Positions 1 to 7,435 of a stretch of DNA of 20,766 nucleotides are shown here, in pieces. The position numbers and the translations under genes are program-made. Position 1 is the stretch's first letter, and each line of letters starts with the position of its first letter. The stretch covers positions 1 to 20,766 of the forward strand of contig JASLXN010000007.1 of NCBI GenBank assembly GCA_030740315.1. Direction: 5' to 3'. This stretch comes from Dehalococcoidia bacterium. GTDB taxonomy: Bacteria > Chloroflexota > Dehalococcoidia > JACVQG01 > JAHKAY01. The notes below the pieces were generated by a model, which saw nothing but the letters and a program-made list of their open reading frames with translations, searched no databases and had not been told where the DNA came from.

Positions 1-302
1 GCGTCCAATACTGAGAAGATCCGGGGTCCCTCCGGAAGCCGTATATAGGCCTGGAGGTAGGGAGCCTTGAAGCCGGGTGGGGCTACATGAGAGACGGTGA
101 AGGTCTCAATCAAACCACGCCGACTCAGGGCGGTCTCCTCCATGGTGTCCCGCCCCAGGCATGAAGGGCAGATCGCTCTCTTGGGGAAGGCGGTATAGCC
201 GCAGGCTCGGCAACGGCTGCCCACCAGGTGGGGTGGCTGGGAGGGGTCATCGGGCGTGTGAAATACCCCCTCCAGGGCTAAGAGTTGCTTCTTATCACTC
301 AA
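1..302 (-). CDS. DUF35 zinc-ribbon/OB-fold protein, 3' end cut by window edge
   Basis: The first 100 residues of a DUF35 (ChsH2-C-like) protein are visible; the gene runs off the left edge. About residues 33-50 hold a rubredoxin-like zinc ribbon, Cys-x2-Cys-x10-Cys-x2-Cys (CRACGY ... CPSC). An OB-fold start follows (LIETFTVSHVAPPGF). Such proteins usually partner thiolases or MaoC-type hydratases and position acyl-CoA substrates. The start is TTG at 302, preceded by AGGAGG with a 6-nt gap and overlapping the Nudix stop by 8 nt, so it is translationally coupled to the operon. No ATG fits. The exact partner and substrate cannot be told. Identification rests on the Cys spacing and the following OB-type sequence. 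Confidence 0.85.
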   Translation of the reverse strand, partial: MSDKKQLLALEGVFHTPDDPSQPPHLVGSRCRACGYTAFPKRAICPSCLGRDTMEETALSRRGLIETFTVSHVAPPGFKAPYLQAYIRLPEGPRIFSVLD

Positions 303-891
303 GTAACCCCTCCTCTTGTATGATGTCCAGCAACTGGCGCACGATTACGGCCGTGCTGCCCCATACCACCTGACCGTAATAGTTGAAGAACCAGCCCATG
401 CGGCCATCGGGCCGCCGTTCCTCCCAGCTAAACCGCTGGTCCATGAGGTGGGACAGGGGCACCTCTATCAGTTCGGCCACCTCTACGGGGCTTGGCTGGA
501 ACGGATAGGGGTGGGGGAAGACCCCCACGAAAGGAGCGATGAAGAAACCGCCGCTCATGCTGATAAGGGAGTCCAGTTCCCCCACCACCTCCACATGCTT
601 TGGCTTGAGCCCAATCTCCTCTTCGGTCTCCCGCAGGGCGGTGAGCAGCAGGCTGCCGTCCTCCGCCGGGTGGTAGGCGCCTCCGGGGAAGGAAATATGC
701 CCCTTGTAGTGCTCTACCTCGTAGGAGCGTTTGGTGAACAGAAGGTGGGGTTCTCCATTGTGGACGAACAGAGGGGCCAGCACCGCCGAGGGGGTGTAAA
801 TGGTGCTGGTGCTAACGCCCTCCGTGCTTAGCTTGGGGCGTTGGGCGAGAAAGTCCCGGAGCCTTTCAACCTGGAGTTTACGCTGCGCCAC
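295..891 (-). CDS. Nudix hydrolase, CoA pyrophosphatase type
   Basis: This 198-residue Nudix enzyme probably cleaves CoA or acyl-CoA to 3',5'-ADP and (acyl-)phosphopantetheine. The sequence shows the CoA-pyrophosphatase signature LLFTKRS, then GHISFPGG, directly before the Nudix core RETEEEIGL that binds the catalytic metal. The gap between the glycine and the RE core is slightly longer than the textbook Nudix box. The start is GTG at 891, preceded by GGAGG with a 4-nt gap. This makes a 64-nt overlap with the end of coaE, but the N-terminal helix (VERLRDFLAQRP) is typical of the family, so the overlap looks real. The gene sits between coaE and a DUF35 gene in a CoA-related operon. Confidence 0.88.
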   Translation of the reverse strand: MAQRKLQVERLRDFLAQRPKLSTEGVSTSTIYTPSAVLAPLFVHNGEPHLLFTKRSYEVEHYKGHISFPGGAYHPAEDGSLLLTALRETEEEIGLKPKHVEVVGELDSLISMSGGFFIAPFVGVFPHPYPFQPSPVEVAELIEVPLSHLMDQRFSWEERRPDGRMGWFFNYYGQVVWGSTAVIVRQLLDIIQEEGLLE

Positions 892-1463
892 AGGTCCTCC
901 ACCTGTTTTTCAAGCTCCTCGAGGCCGCCGTTATTGCGAATGACAACATCAGACCGCTTGGCCTTCTCCTCTGGGGGAATCTGAGAGCGGAGACGTGCCC
1001 GGCTCTGCTCAGGTGACATGCCCTTTGCCTTGAAGAGCCGATCCAACACCACGGATTCGTCGGACAGTGTTGCCCATATCTCGTCCACCAGATTGGTCCA
1101 CTTGGCTTCAAAGAGGACGGCCGCCTCCACCACCGCTATCTCAGTCCCCTCACTTTTCCACTCTTTGAGGATGACGGCTATGGCATCCCTTATCCTTGGA
1201 TGCGTAATATCATTGAGCTTCTCAAGGGAATCGGCTTTTGAGAAGACGATGCTTGCCAGCCGTTTGCGGTCAATCTTCCCCTCTGTCCCTACCACTTCCC
1301 GTCCGAAGGTGTTAATAATATCGTTGTAGGCCGGGCCACCCGGCTCATAGACCTGGTGGCCTACTATATCGGCATCCACCATCCGCGCCCCCAGCCTGGC
1401 GAGGATATGGGAGACCGTGCTCTTGCCGCTGCCTATGCCCCCGGTGAGTCCGATGACCAGCAT
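828..1463 (-). CDS. coaE: dephospho-CoA kinase
   Basis: The product phosphorylates the 3'-hydroxyl of dephospho-CoA, the last step of coenzyme A synthesis, in the cytosol. It has 211 residues, a normal length. The Walker A loop GLTGGIGSGKS lies at residues 5-15, the conserved DAD at about 31-33, and the THPR motif in the substrate-binding region. The ATG overlaps the stop of the upstream acyl-CoA dehydrogenase as TGATG, so translation is coupled. The 3' end overlaps the Nudix gene by 64 nt, which may explain the low-complexity, Ser/Pro-rich tail (SGTFSPNAPS). I am confident of the function. Confidence 0.95.
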   Translation of the reverse strand: MLVIGLTGGIGSGKSTVSHILARLGARMVDADIVGHQVYEPGGPAYNDIINTFGREVVGTEGKIDRKRLASIVFSKADSLEKLNDITHPRIRDAIAVILKEWKSEGTEIAVVEAAVLFEAKWTNLVDEIWATLSDESVVLDRLFKAKGMSPEQSRARLRSQIPPEEKAKRSDVVIRNNGGLEELEKQVEDLWRSVNSRLKGSGTFSPNAPS

Positions 1464-2611
1464 CAGTAGGGGAGGTACTCTCGGCCCATTATCTCACGCA
1501 CGATAATCAGCTTCATGATATCAGCGGTGCCGTCGGCCAATTCAAAACCCATGACATCCCGCAGCCGCTGCTCCAGCGGGTACTCCTCGCTGTAGCCTAT
1601 TTGGCCGTGGATGAGCAGGCAGTTGTGGATAACATCCACCGCAATTACAGGGCACAGCCACTTGACCATGGCGGATTCTTTGGCATGAAACTGACCGGCG
1701 TCCTTCATGGCTAGGGCCCGGTAGGAAAGCAGCCGCCCGGCCTCAATCATGGTGGCTGCCTCGGCAATCTTGAAGGATACTCCCTCAAACTTGCCGATAG
1801 GCTTGCCGAAAGCCATGCGCTGTTTGGCGTAGTTTATGGCCTCGTCCAGTGAGGTCTGGGCGGCACCCATACATATGAGACCAAGCAGCACCCGGATGGT
1901 GTCAAACTGGCTCATCACCAGGTGGAAACCCCTGCCCTCCTCACCCAGGCGGTGGCTTTCAGGCACGGCCACATTGTCCAGGAAGATGGAGGCACGGCCG
2001 ATGGGCTTGCACCCCATGTCAAGTATTCGGGAGCGGCTCACCCGCTCCTGTTCCAGGGGCACCAGAAAGGCGGTAACGCCGCGGGCGCCTTGTGTGGGGT
2101 CGGTCTTGGCGAAGACAATGCAGGCGCTGGACTGCATACCTAGGCTCACCGAGGTCTTCTCCCCGCTGAGGATGTAGCTGGTCCCGTCCCTCACCGCTCG
2201 GCAGGCGGTGTTGGCCACATCTGAGCCCAGCCCAGGCTCCGTGGTGGCTAGGGATAGCATCGTCTCCCCCGCAACCACGGGGGGGAACCACTGAGCTTGT
2301 ACCTCCTCCGGGGCCATCTGCAGGGCGATGCCGATTCCCGCGGAGAGGATGGTGGGTAGGGACAGGTTGAAATCGGCCTGCCCCACCGCCTCCGTGGATA
2401 TACCCAGGCTCACCCAGTCTATGGTCTCGCCCCCGTACCTCTCGGGCACATTGAAACCCAGGAGGCCCATGCCGGCCATCTTCTTCAGCACATCTGAGGG
2501 GATGTAGTCTAATTTGGCACGCTCTTTGGCACCGGGTGCCAACTCCTTCTGGGAGAAGTTGTGCATCTCCCGGCGAAACATCTCCTGGGACTCGTTAAAG
2601 CCGAACGACAT
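1463..2611 (-). CDS. acyl-CoA dehydrogenase family flavoprotein with Asp at the usual catalytic Glu position
   Basis: This 382-residue FAD enzyme of the acyl-CoA dehydrogenase family oxidises an acyl-CoA at C2-C3 and passes electrons to ETF. The flavin/substrate region (LATTEPGLGSD, residues 121-131) and the C-terminal four-helix domain are present. Medium-chain-type enzymes carry the catalytic Glu in an (Y)EGT motif near the C-terminus. Here the motif reads LADGTADI, so Asp360 takes its place. Asp in this region is known in cyclohexene-carboxyl-CoA-type dehydrogenases, but no Asp is visible near residue 91 where that group has a second acid. The substrate is therefore open. The start ATG has GAGGTG a few bases upstream. 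It is the first gene of the operon continuing into coaE, Nudix and DUF35. Confidence 0.9.
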   Translation of the reverse strand: MSFGFNESQEMFRREMHNFSQKELAPGAKERAKLDYIPSDVLKKMAGMGLLGFNVPERYGGETIDWVSLGISTEAVGQADFNLSLPTILSAGIGIALQMAPEEVQAQWFPPVVAGETMLSLATTEPGLGSDVANTACRAVRDGTSYILSGEKTSVSLGMQSSACIVFAKTDPTQGARGVTAFLVPLEQERVSRSRILDMGCKPIGRASIFLDNVAVPESHRLGEEGRGFHLVMSQFDTIRVLLGLICMGAAQTSLDEAINYAKQRMAFGKPIGKFEGVSFKIAEAATMIEAGRLLSYRALAMKDAGQFHAKESAMVKWLCPVIAVDVIHNCLLIHGQIGYSEEYPLEQRLRDVMGFELADGTADIMKLIIVREIMGREYLPY

Positions 2612-2647
2612 TCCTCACCTCTTCCATTTCCATTCTCATTGGTTGTA

Positions 2648-2677
2648 AGTCTAACAGCCCCCAAACTGGGCAGTCAA
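2648..2677 (-). promoter_or_regulatory. candidate sigma-70 promoter for the acyl-CoA dehydrogenase-coaE operon
   Basis: On the minus strand TTGACT (2672-2677) is followed 18 nt later by TAGACT (2648-2653), giving 5/6 and 4/6 matches to consensus. A transcript would begin near 2641, about 30 nt before the ATG at 2611. No clear intrinsic terminator for the preceding cobalamin operon is seen in 2612-2770, so some read-through from that operon is possible. Confidence 0.45.
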
Positions 2678-2770
2678 GCTGTGGGTCGCTCTTGCTGCGT
2701 CATGTATGCAGACCCACCCCTTTCCCCAACACCATATATCTAAAGAAGCATGAGGGCCTGGTTTATATGT

Positions 2771-3580
2771 CTATATGCGGTAGCCCCTGGGGGTCACCAT
2801 GCGGCCGTTCGAGGTGAATGTGCTGGAGTTGCCGATGATGACGGTGGTGGACATGTCTATCTGGTGCTCCAGCATGGCCTCCAATGTGGAGAGGATTACC
2901 TCTTCCCCTTCCCGCAGGGCGTTACGCACGATGCCCACCGGGGTATCTGGGCGGCGGTGCCGCAGGAGGATGTCCCGGCACTCCCGGAGACCCTGCCGCC
3001 GGGAGCGGCTGGCGGGGTTATAGAGGGCCACCACGAAATCTGCGGTGGCGGCGGCCTCCAACCGCTTCCGGACGACCTCCCAGGGGGTTAGCAGGTCGCT
3101 CAGGCTGATAGCGGCGAAGTCATGCATCAGCGGCGCTCCTAGGCAGGCCGCCGCAGTGCTGAGGGCGGTGACTCCGGGCACCACGGTGACCTGTATGTCT
3201 GCTCCCTGGCGGTGCATCAGCTCCATCACCAGCCCCGCCATGCCGTATATACCGGGGTCGCCGCTGCTGACCACCGCTACCCGCTTCCCGGACAGTGCGG
3301 CGGCAATGGCCTGCTCCCCCCGGGACACCTCCTGGGTCATCCCGGAGGAGATGACTTCCTTTCCGTCAACAAGGGCACCCAGCCGCTTCACATAGGAGGT
3401 GTAGCCCACTATGATCTGGCTGTCCTTTATGGCCTGCAGCGCCTCGGGCGTCATGTGTTCCGGCGCACCGGGGCCGGTGCCGACTATGTAGAGGCTTCCT
3501 TCCCCACGGCTACGGTCACTCCCCCGGAGGCCGTCTTGGGCAGCAGCAGCCTCATCTCCTTTCCCGATAGCAGCACACAT
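2771..3580 (-). CDS. cbiH: cobalt-precorrin-3 (precorrin-3B) C17-methyltransferase
   Basis: The product is an SAM-dependent methyltransferase that methylates C17 and drives ring contraction in the anaerobic corrin pathway. The tetrapyrrole-methylase fold is clear: GTGPGAPEHMT near the N-terminus, SSGDPGIYGMA, VPGVTALSTAAA and the CbiH-typical LYNPASRSR. The family normally begins at about GSLYIVGTGPG. The only usable in-frame start codon upstream of that point is ATG at 3580, which adds about 28 Ala/Gly-rich residues and overlaps cbiG by 97 nt out of frame. AAGGAG lies 10 nt before this ATG. Either the extension is real or translation reaches this frame in another way (see findings). It is the last gene of the cobalamin operon. 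Confidence 0.92.
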   Translation of the reverse strand: MCAAIGKGDEAAAAQDGLRGSDRSRGEGSLYIVGTGPGAPEHMTPEALQAIKDSQIIVGYTSYVKRLGALVDGKEVISSGMTQEVSRGEQAIAAALSGKRVAVVSSGDPGIYGMAGLVMELMHRQGADIQVTVVPGVTALSTAAACLGAPLMHDFAAISLSDLLTPWEVVRKRLEAAATADFVVALYNPASRSRRQGLRECRDILLRHRRPDTPVGIVRNALREGEEVILSTLEAMLEHQIDMSTTVIIGNSSTFTSNGRMVTPRGYRI

Positions 3581-4251
3581 GGCTCACAGACTCCTTCCAC
3601 GCCTATTTTCTCTTTGACAAAAGCGGAGCGCTGATAGTCCCCCTGAAAGCGGGCTATCCTCTCTTTGCTGAAGGTCCGGATGGACAGCCCCAGAGCGGCA
3701 CAGGCGGCCACTATTCCCGGCTCGGAGGCCTTCTCCTCGATGGTAGCCACCCAGCGCACGGAGTCCAAGTTGCTGCCTACACTTTCCAGAGCGGATGCAA
3801 TCGACTGCCGCACCGCCTGGTGGCTGACGCCTCGCCTAGCCCCCACCCCCACTACTATGCTCCTGGACACCTCCGCAGCAGTGGTGATGACCGGCTCCGC
3901 CCCGGTGGCGTTGGCCACTCTCAGGGCAAACCGGTTGGCCCCCCCCTCGTGCCCCGAAAGCAGGCTGATGGCGTACCGACCCGCCTCATCCATCACCACG
4001 ATGGCCGGGTCCGTGTGTTTGTCCCGGACATGCCGGGCTATCATACGCACCACGATGCCGACCGGCATTATGAATACTATGCCCTGGTACTTGCTGAACA
4101 GGTCAGCCACAAGCTCCCGAAGGTCGCTAAAGGGGCTGTCCTGGTCCGCCAGCGCCGTGGGCAGGAACAGGTCAGCCTCCGGCACCCGCTGCCGCAGGAG
4201 GCGGGCTATCCGCCTGCCGCGAGGGTTCAGGGTGACCACGGCTATGGTCAT
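3484..4251 (-). CDS. cbiG: cobalt-precorrin-5A hydrolase, short form
   Basis: CbiG opens the delta-lactone of cobalt-precorrin-5A and releases acetaldehyde. The N-terminal domain (FIMPVGIVVRMIA, then SLLSGHEGGANRFA) and the C-terminal domain (VGVGARRGV ... AACAALGL ... SGGVTVAVGK) are both present. The protein has 255 residues, against about 350 for the Salmonella type. The missing part corresponds to the middle (CbiG_mid) segment: ITTAAEVSR runs almost straight into the C-terminal domain. The ATG overlaps the cbiF stop as ATGA. The 3' end overlaps cbiH by 97 nt in another frame. The shortened architecture looks intact rather than broken, since both ends are in one frame. Confidence 0.92.
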   Translation of the reverse strand: MTIAVVTLNPRGRRIARLLRQRVPEADLFLPTALADQDSPFSDLRELVADLFSKYQGIVFIMPVGIVVRMIARHVRDKHTDPAIVVMDEAGRYAISLLSGHEGGANRFALRVANATGAEPVITTAAEVSRSIVVGVGARRGVSHQAVRQSIASALESVGSNLDSVRWVATIEEKASEPGIVAACAALGLSIRTFSKERIARFQGDYQRSAFVKEKIGVEGVCEPCVLLSGKEMRLLLPKTASGGVTVAVGKEAST

Positions 4252-5000
4252 CTTTTCTGCCGTTGGGAGTGGGCAAACCCGGGGTCATATAGTAGGGACC
4301 TCTCGTATCCCCCTTCCAGGACATGGCCGACGATGATTATGGCCGTACGGGATATACCGGCCTCTTTCACCTTGACGGCAATATCGGTCAGACTGCCCCT
4401 CACCACCCTTTCATCGGGCCACGATGCCCTCTCCACCACGGCCACCTGTGTTTCCCAGGGATAGGCATCCTTCAGCTGCCCCACCACTTCCTCGATGAGA
4501 TGGACGCTGAGGAAGAGCACCAGGGTGGCACCTGTCCGGGCCAGCCCCCGCAGCCCCTCGCTATCGGGCACCGGGGTCCGCTTCCCCATGCGGCTGAGAA
4601 TCACGGTCTGGGTCACACCGGGCAGGGTCAACTCCTGCTCCAGGGCGGCGCTGGCGGCGGAGAAGGCGCTTACACCCGGCACCACCTGAAACTCTATGTC
4701 ATGGGCCCGGCACCAGTCCATCTGCTCCTGAATGGCGCTGAACAGAGAGGGGTCGCCGCTGTGGATGCGGGCCACTATCTTGCCTTCGGCTTTGGCCTGT
4801 GAGAACACCCGGGTTACATCCTCCAGGGTCATAGCGGCGGAGTTGAGCCGGGGGACTCCCTCCCCGGCCCATTTCAGCACTTCCGGGTTCACCAGGGAGC
4901 CGGCGTAGATAATGACATCGGCCCCGGCAATAATACGTTGGGCCTTGAGGGTGAGGAGTTCGGCGTCTCCCGGGCCTGCGCCCACGAAATACACCTTCAC
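4248..5000 (-). CDS. cbiF: cobalt-precorrin-4 C11-methyltransferase
   Basis: This is an SAM-dependent C11 methyltransferase of the anaerobic corrin pathway. The 250-residue length is normal. Diagnostic stretches are FVGAGPGDAELLTLKA at the N-terminus, IIYAGSLVNPEVL (typical of CbiF/CobM), IHSGDPSLFSAIQEQ and VVPGVSAFSAASAALEQELTLP. The C-terminal LVLFLSVHLIEEV also fits the family. The start ATG overlaps the cbiL stop as ATGA, and its own stop overlaps the cbiG ATG the same way, so cbiL, cbiF and cbiG are translationally coupled. The last roughly 20 residues (YERSLLYDPGFAHSQRQKR) are the usual ending. Confidence 0.96.
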   Translation of the reverse strand: MKVYFVGAGPGDAELLTLKAQRIIAGADVIIYAGSLVNPEVLKWAGEGVPRLNSAAMTLEDVTRVFSQAKAEGKIVARIHSGDPSLFSAIQEQMDWCRAHDIEFQVVPGVSAFSAASAALEQELTLPGVTQTVILSRMGKRTPVPDSEGLRGLARTGATLVLFLSVHLIEEVVGQLKDAYPWETQVAVVERASWPDERVVRGSLTDIAVKVKEAGISRTAIIIVGHVLEGGYERSLLYDPGFAHSQRQKR

Positions 5001-5725
5001 CTTTCGTTCTCCTTCCGGCGTCGCACTATTATCACCGACAGGTACCCCAGCCGTTCCCCCTCTACCTGCGAAATATCCCTGGCCACAGTCTGCCCCTCCA
5101 GCCCCGCCCGGGATACCAGCACGGCGTCCCCGGCCAGGCCCATATCGCTGAGTAGCTCTCTTACCTGGGCCAGTCGGTGACCGATTTTCATCAGCACCAC
5201 GGTATCAAAATCAGTGAGCACCCTCCGCAGGGTCTCCTCCCCGGCGGATGCGGGTAGCACGGCCATCTCCTCATCACGCTCCGCCAGGGAGAGGTTGGCT
5301 AGGGCGGCGGCGGCGGTAAAGGAGGTGATGCCGGGCACCGTTTCCACCTGGGTATCAGGGGCCTTTTCCCAGAGTGCTTTAAGCAGGTAGTTGTAGGTGG
5401 AGTAGAGCAGGGGGTCGCCTAGGGTGACGAAGGCCACCTCCAGACCCTGGGCCAACCTGTCTGCCACCGTATCTGCGGCCCTGCGCCAGTACTCCTGGAG
5501 CCTGGTGGTGTCCCGTACCATGGGAAAGGAAAGCTCCAGGCACTCCTTTCCCGGCAGCAACTGGTGAAGAATGGAGAAGGCGATACTGCCCTCTCCGCTA
5601 TCGGCCCGCGGCACGCAGATGATGTCCACCGCCTCTAAGAGCTTCAGGGCCTTGATTGTGACCAGTCCCGGGTCTCCGGGGCCGATGCCTATTCCGTAGA
5701 GCTTGCCTGAGAGCTTTCCGGGCAT
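4997..5725 (-). CDS. cbiL: cobalt-factor II / precorrin-2 C20-methyltransferase
   Basis: This SAM-dependent enzyme methylates C20 of cobalt-factor II, the first ring methylation after cobalt insertion. The sequence shows GIGIGPGDPGLVTIKALKLL, ICVPRAD, VAFVTLGDPLLYSTYNYL and VPGITSFTAAAA, all typical of CbiL/CobI, and it is 242 residues long. The ATG at 5725 lies inside the end of cbiE (37-nt overlap). Its ribosome site is weak (AAGAG six bases upstream), so expression may depend on coupling to cbiE. The context of cbiX, cbiD and cbiG favours the cobalt-containing substrate over precorrin-2. Confidence 0.95.
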   Translation of the reverse strand: MPGKLSGKLYGIGIGPGDPGLVTIKALKLLEAVDIICVPRADSGEGSIAFSILHQLLPGKECLELSFPMVRDTTRLQEYWRRAADTVADRLAQGLEVAFVTLGDPLLYSTYNYLLKALWEKAPDTQVETVPGITSFTAAAALANLSLAERDEEMAVLPASAGEETLRRVLTDFDTVVLMKIGHRLAQVRELLSDMGLAGDAVLVSRAGLEGQTVARDISQVEGERLGYLSVIIVRRRKENER

Positions 5726-6375
5726 CCTTTTCTCTTTCTGATTATCACCACGCTAAGTCCCCGGCTATCGGCCGAGGCGAGGGCACCGCGGACATCGCTG
5801 ACCGTGATTCTCTCTTCGGGGTAGGAGAGGTTCTCACAGATGATAACCTCCCGGTCCTCTATGCCGTGTCCCAGCAGGTCCCTGGCTATCTCCCGCGGCG
5901 TCCAGCGGCCGTCGGTCAGGACAGCCACCGTGGGGTGCTGTGCCACCGCCCCTGCCAGGCCGTCCGCATCCCGGCCCCCGTCTGCATCCCGTCCATGAAG
6001 ACTCAGGATGCAGGCATCCTCCCAGCCCAACTTGAGCCGGGCGAAGGCAAGCTGCACCGAGCTGATGCCGGGGACAACCTCGAACTCATCCTGCCCCAGA
6101 TAGTTTGATATCACCCCCAGGAAGCTGTAAAGCCCCGGGTCACCCGATACCAGGACCCCTATTTTGAGGCGCGCCCTGTTCTCCAGTATAAACTGGACCG
6201 CCGCCGGTGGGTCTCCCTTCAAGTCCAGCTTGCGGATGGGCCGGTCAAAGAGCCGGGTGAGCCGCTGGCTGCTCAGGAGGAGGTCGCACTCCGCAACCTT
6301 TGCCCTGGCAGCGGGGGTTATGTAGCTCTCGTCTCCAGGCCCCACCCCGATAATGTAAAGCTTTTTCCAAGACAT
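5689..6375 (-). CDS. cbiE: cobalt-precorrin-7 C5-methyltransferase, CbiE
   Basis: CbiE is the C5-methylating half of the precorrin-6Y/7 methyltransferase pair. The 228-residue protein shows YIIGVGPGDESYITPAA, VLVSGDPGLYSFLG, VVPGISSVQLAFARL and ENLSYPEERI, all characteristic of CbiE. I start it at the ATG at 6375 because the tetrapyrrole-methylase fold begins five codons later and GAGG lies upstream. The open frame extends to 6456 but would only add cbiD-overlapping residues. Even so, the chosen start overlaps the end of cbiD by 58 nt. There is no fused CbiT domain: after IIRKRKG the protein ends within 13 residues. The partner CbiT activity must be encoded elsewhere. Confidence 0.94.
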   Translation of the reverse strand: MSWKKLYIIGVGPGDESYITPAARAKVAECDLLLSSQRLTRLFDRPIRKLDLKGDPPAAVQFILENRARLKIGVLVSGDPGLYSFLGVISNYLGQDEFEVVPGISSVQLAFARLKLGWEDACILSLHGRDADGGRDADGLAGAVAQHPTVAVLTDGRWTPREIARDLLGHGIEDREVIICENLSYPEERITVSDVRGALASADSRGLSVVIIRKRKGCPESSQASSTE

Positions 6376-7415
6376 TTTCCCAGCACCTCTCCCTTGAGGT
6401 TCAGGATGAGACAGCCCAGCCTGACGGACGGCCCAACCAGCATCCCGATGCGCCACACTACCCGCCTGGCGACCTCATCAAATGTAGCCTCCAGGGACTC
6501 CCGGCGCAAGATGTCCACCGCAGCCTCGGCGGCATCCAGGGCCATCACCTGGCTTACAACCCTACGGGTGGCCCCGCACAGGGCGGCACAGGCAGCGATG
6601 GTCTCCAGCCGGGCATCGCCGGACTGATGGTGGGTGTTCATCAGCCCCGCAGCCACCTTGGCCAGCTTACCTATGTGCCCTACCAGGAGCACCTCCTCCA
6701 CGCCCCAGCGGCGGCACTCCTCCAGGGCGAACCCTACATGGTCGCCCACTATGATGATAGCCTCTTGGGGGAAGCCCAACGCCCCCCGGCTCAGGGCCTC
6801 CCCTATGCGGCCGGAGCAAAGGGACAGTCTCTTGTGTCCACCGGCACGGGCCACTTTTATCTCCAGTGAGAGGGAGACCTTATAGGCCTCCACAGAGCGT
6901 GGCTCCACGATACCCGTTGTACCCAGGATGGAGATACCGCCGACAATGCCCAGCCGCGGGTTGAAGGTCTTTGCGGCTAGCCTCTCACCATCCGGTACCA
7001 CGATAGTCACCTCGGCCCTGGTGCCTGGCGGCAACAGCGCGCCCGCATCTCTAACTATCATACTGCGGGGTACAGGGTTTATAGCCCACTCCCCCGGTGG
7101 CAGGGGCAGACCAGGCCTGGTGACCCGACCCACGCCGGTCCCGCCCTTAACCTCCACCCCTTGCCCGTGTGACAGCCTTACCTCGGCATAGATTTCAGTG
7201 CCGTGAGTGACATCCGGGTCGTCTCCGGCGTCCTTGATGACACCGCAGCGGGCCAGGCCATCGCTCAGGCTCTGCCCCACAATGTTCAGGGTAAGCTTGA
7301 CCCCTGAAGCGGTCTCCACCTCTACCTGCTCCGGTGTCCGGCCGGAGGTAAGCATCAGCATACACGCCTTTGCCGCCGCCTGGGCGCAGGTGCCGGTGGT
7401 GTAGCCTTTCCGCAA
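6318..7415 (-). CDS. cbiD: cobalt-precorrin-5B C1-methyltransferase
   Basis: CbiD methylates C1 of cobalt-precorrin-5B. The hallmark RKGYTTGTCAQAAAKA is at the very N-terminus. PGLPLPPGEWAINPVPR, GISILGTTGIVEP, VGHIGKLAKVAAGLMNTH and the Cys-rich IAACAALCGA segment follow, over 365 residues. The start at 7415 is TTG, with a poor ribosome site. An alternative is a rare CTG at 7439, which would overlap the cbtA stop as CTGA, exactly like the ATGA junctions elsewhere in this operon, with GAGGGAG upstream; it would add eight residues. The end overlaps cbiE by 58 nt. Confidence 0.95.
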   Translation of the reverse strand: MRKGYTTGTCAQAAAKACMLMLTSGRTPEQVEVETASGVKLTLNIVGQSLSDGLARCGVIKDAGDDPDVTHGTEIYAEVRLSHGQGVEVKGGTGVGRVTRPGLPLPPGEWAINPVPRSMIVRDAGALLPPGTRAEVTIVVPDGERLAAKTFNPRLGIVGGISILGTTGIVEPRSVEAYKVSLSLEIKVARAGGHKRLSLCSGRIGEALSRGALGFPQEAIIIVGDHVGFALEECRRWGVEEVLLVGHIGKLAKVAAGLMNTHHQSGDARLETIAACAALCGATRRVVSQVMALDAAEAAVDILRRESLEATFDEVARRVVWRIGMLVGPSVRLGCLILNLKGEVLGKCLGKSFTLSGWGLETRAT

Positions 7416-7435
7416 CGGAGGCCCCGGGCTTGTGC

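Noticed and set aside
2612..2770. Terminator for the cobalamin operon
   Set aside because: I looked for a GC stem followed by a T run downstream of cbiH and found none.
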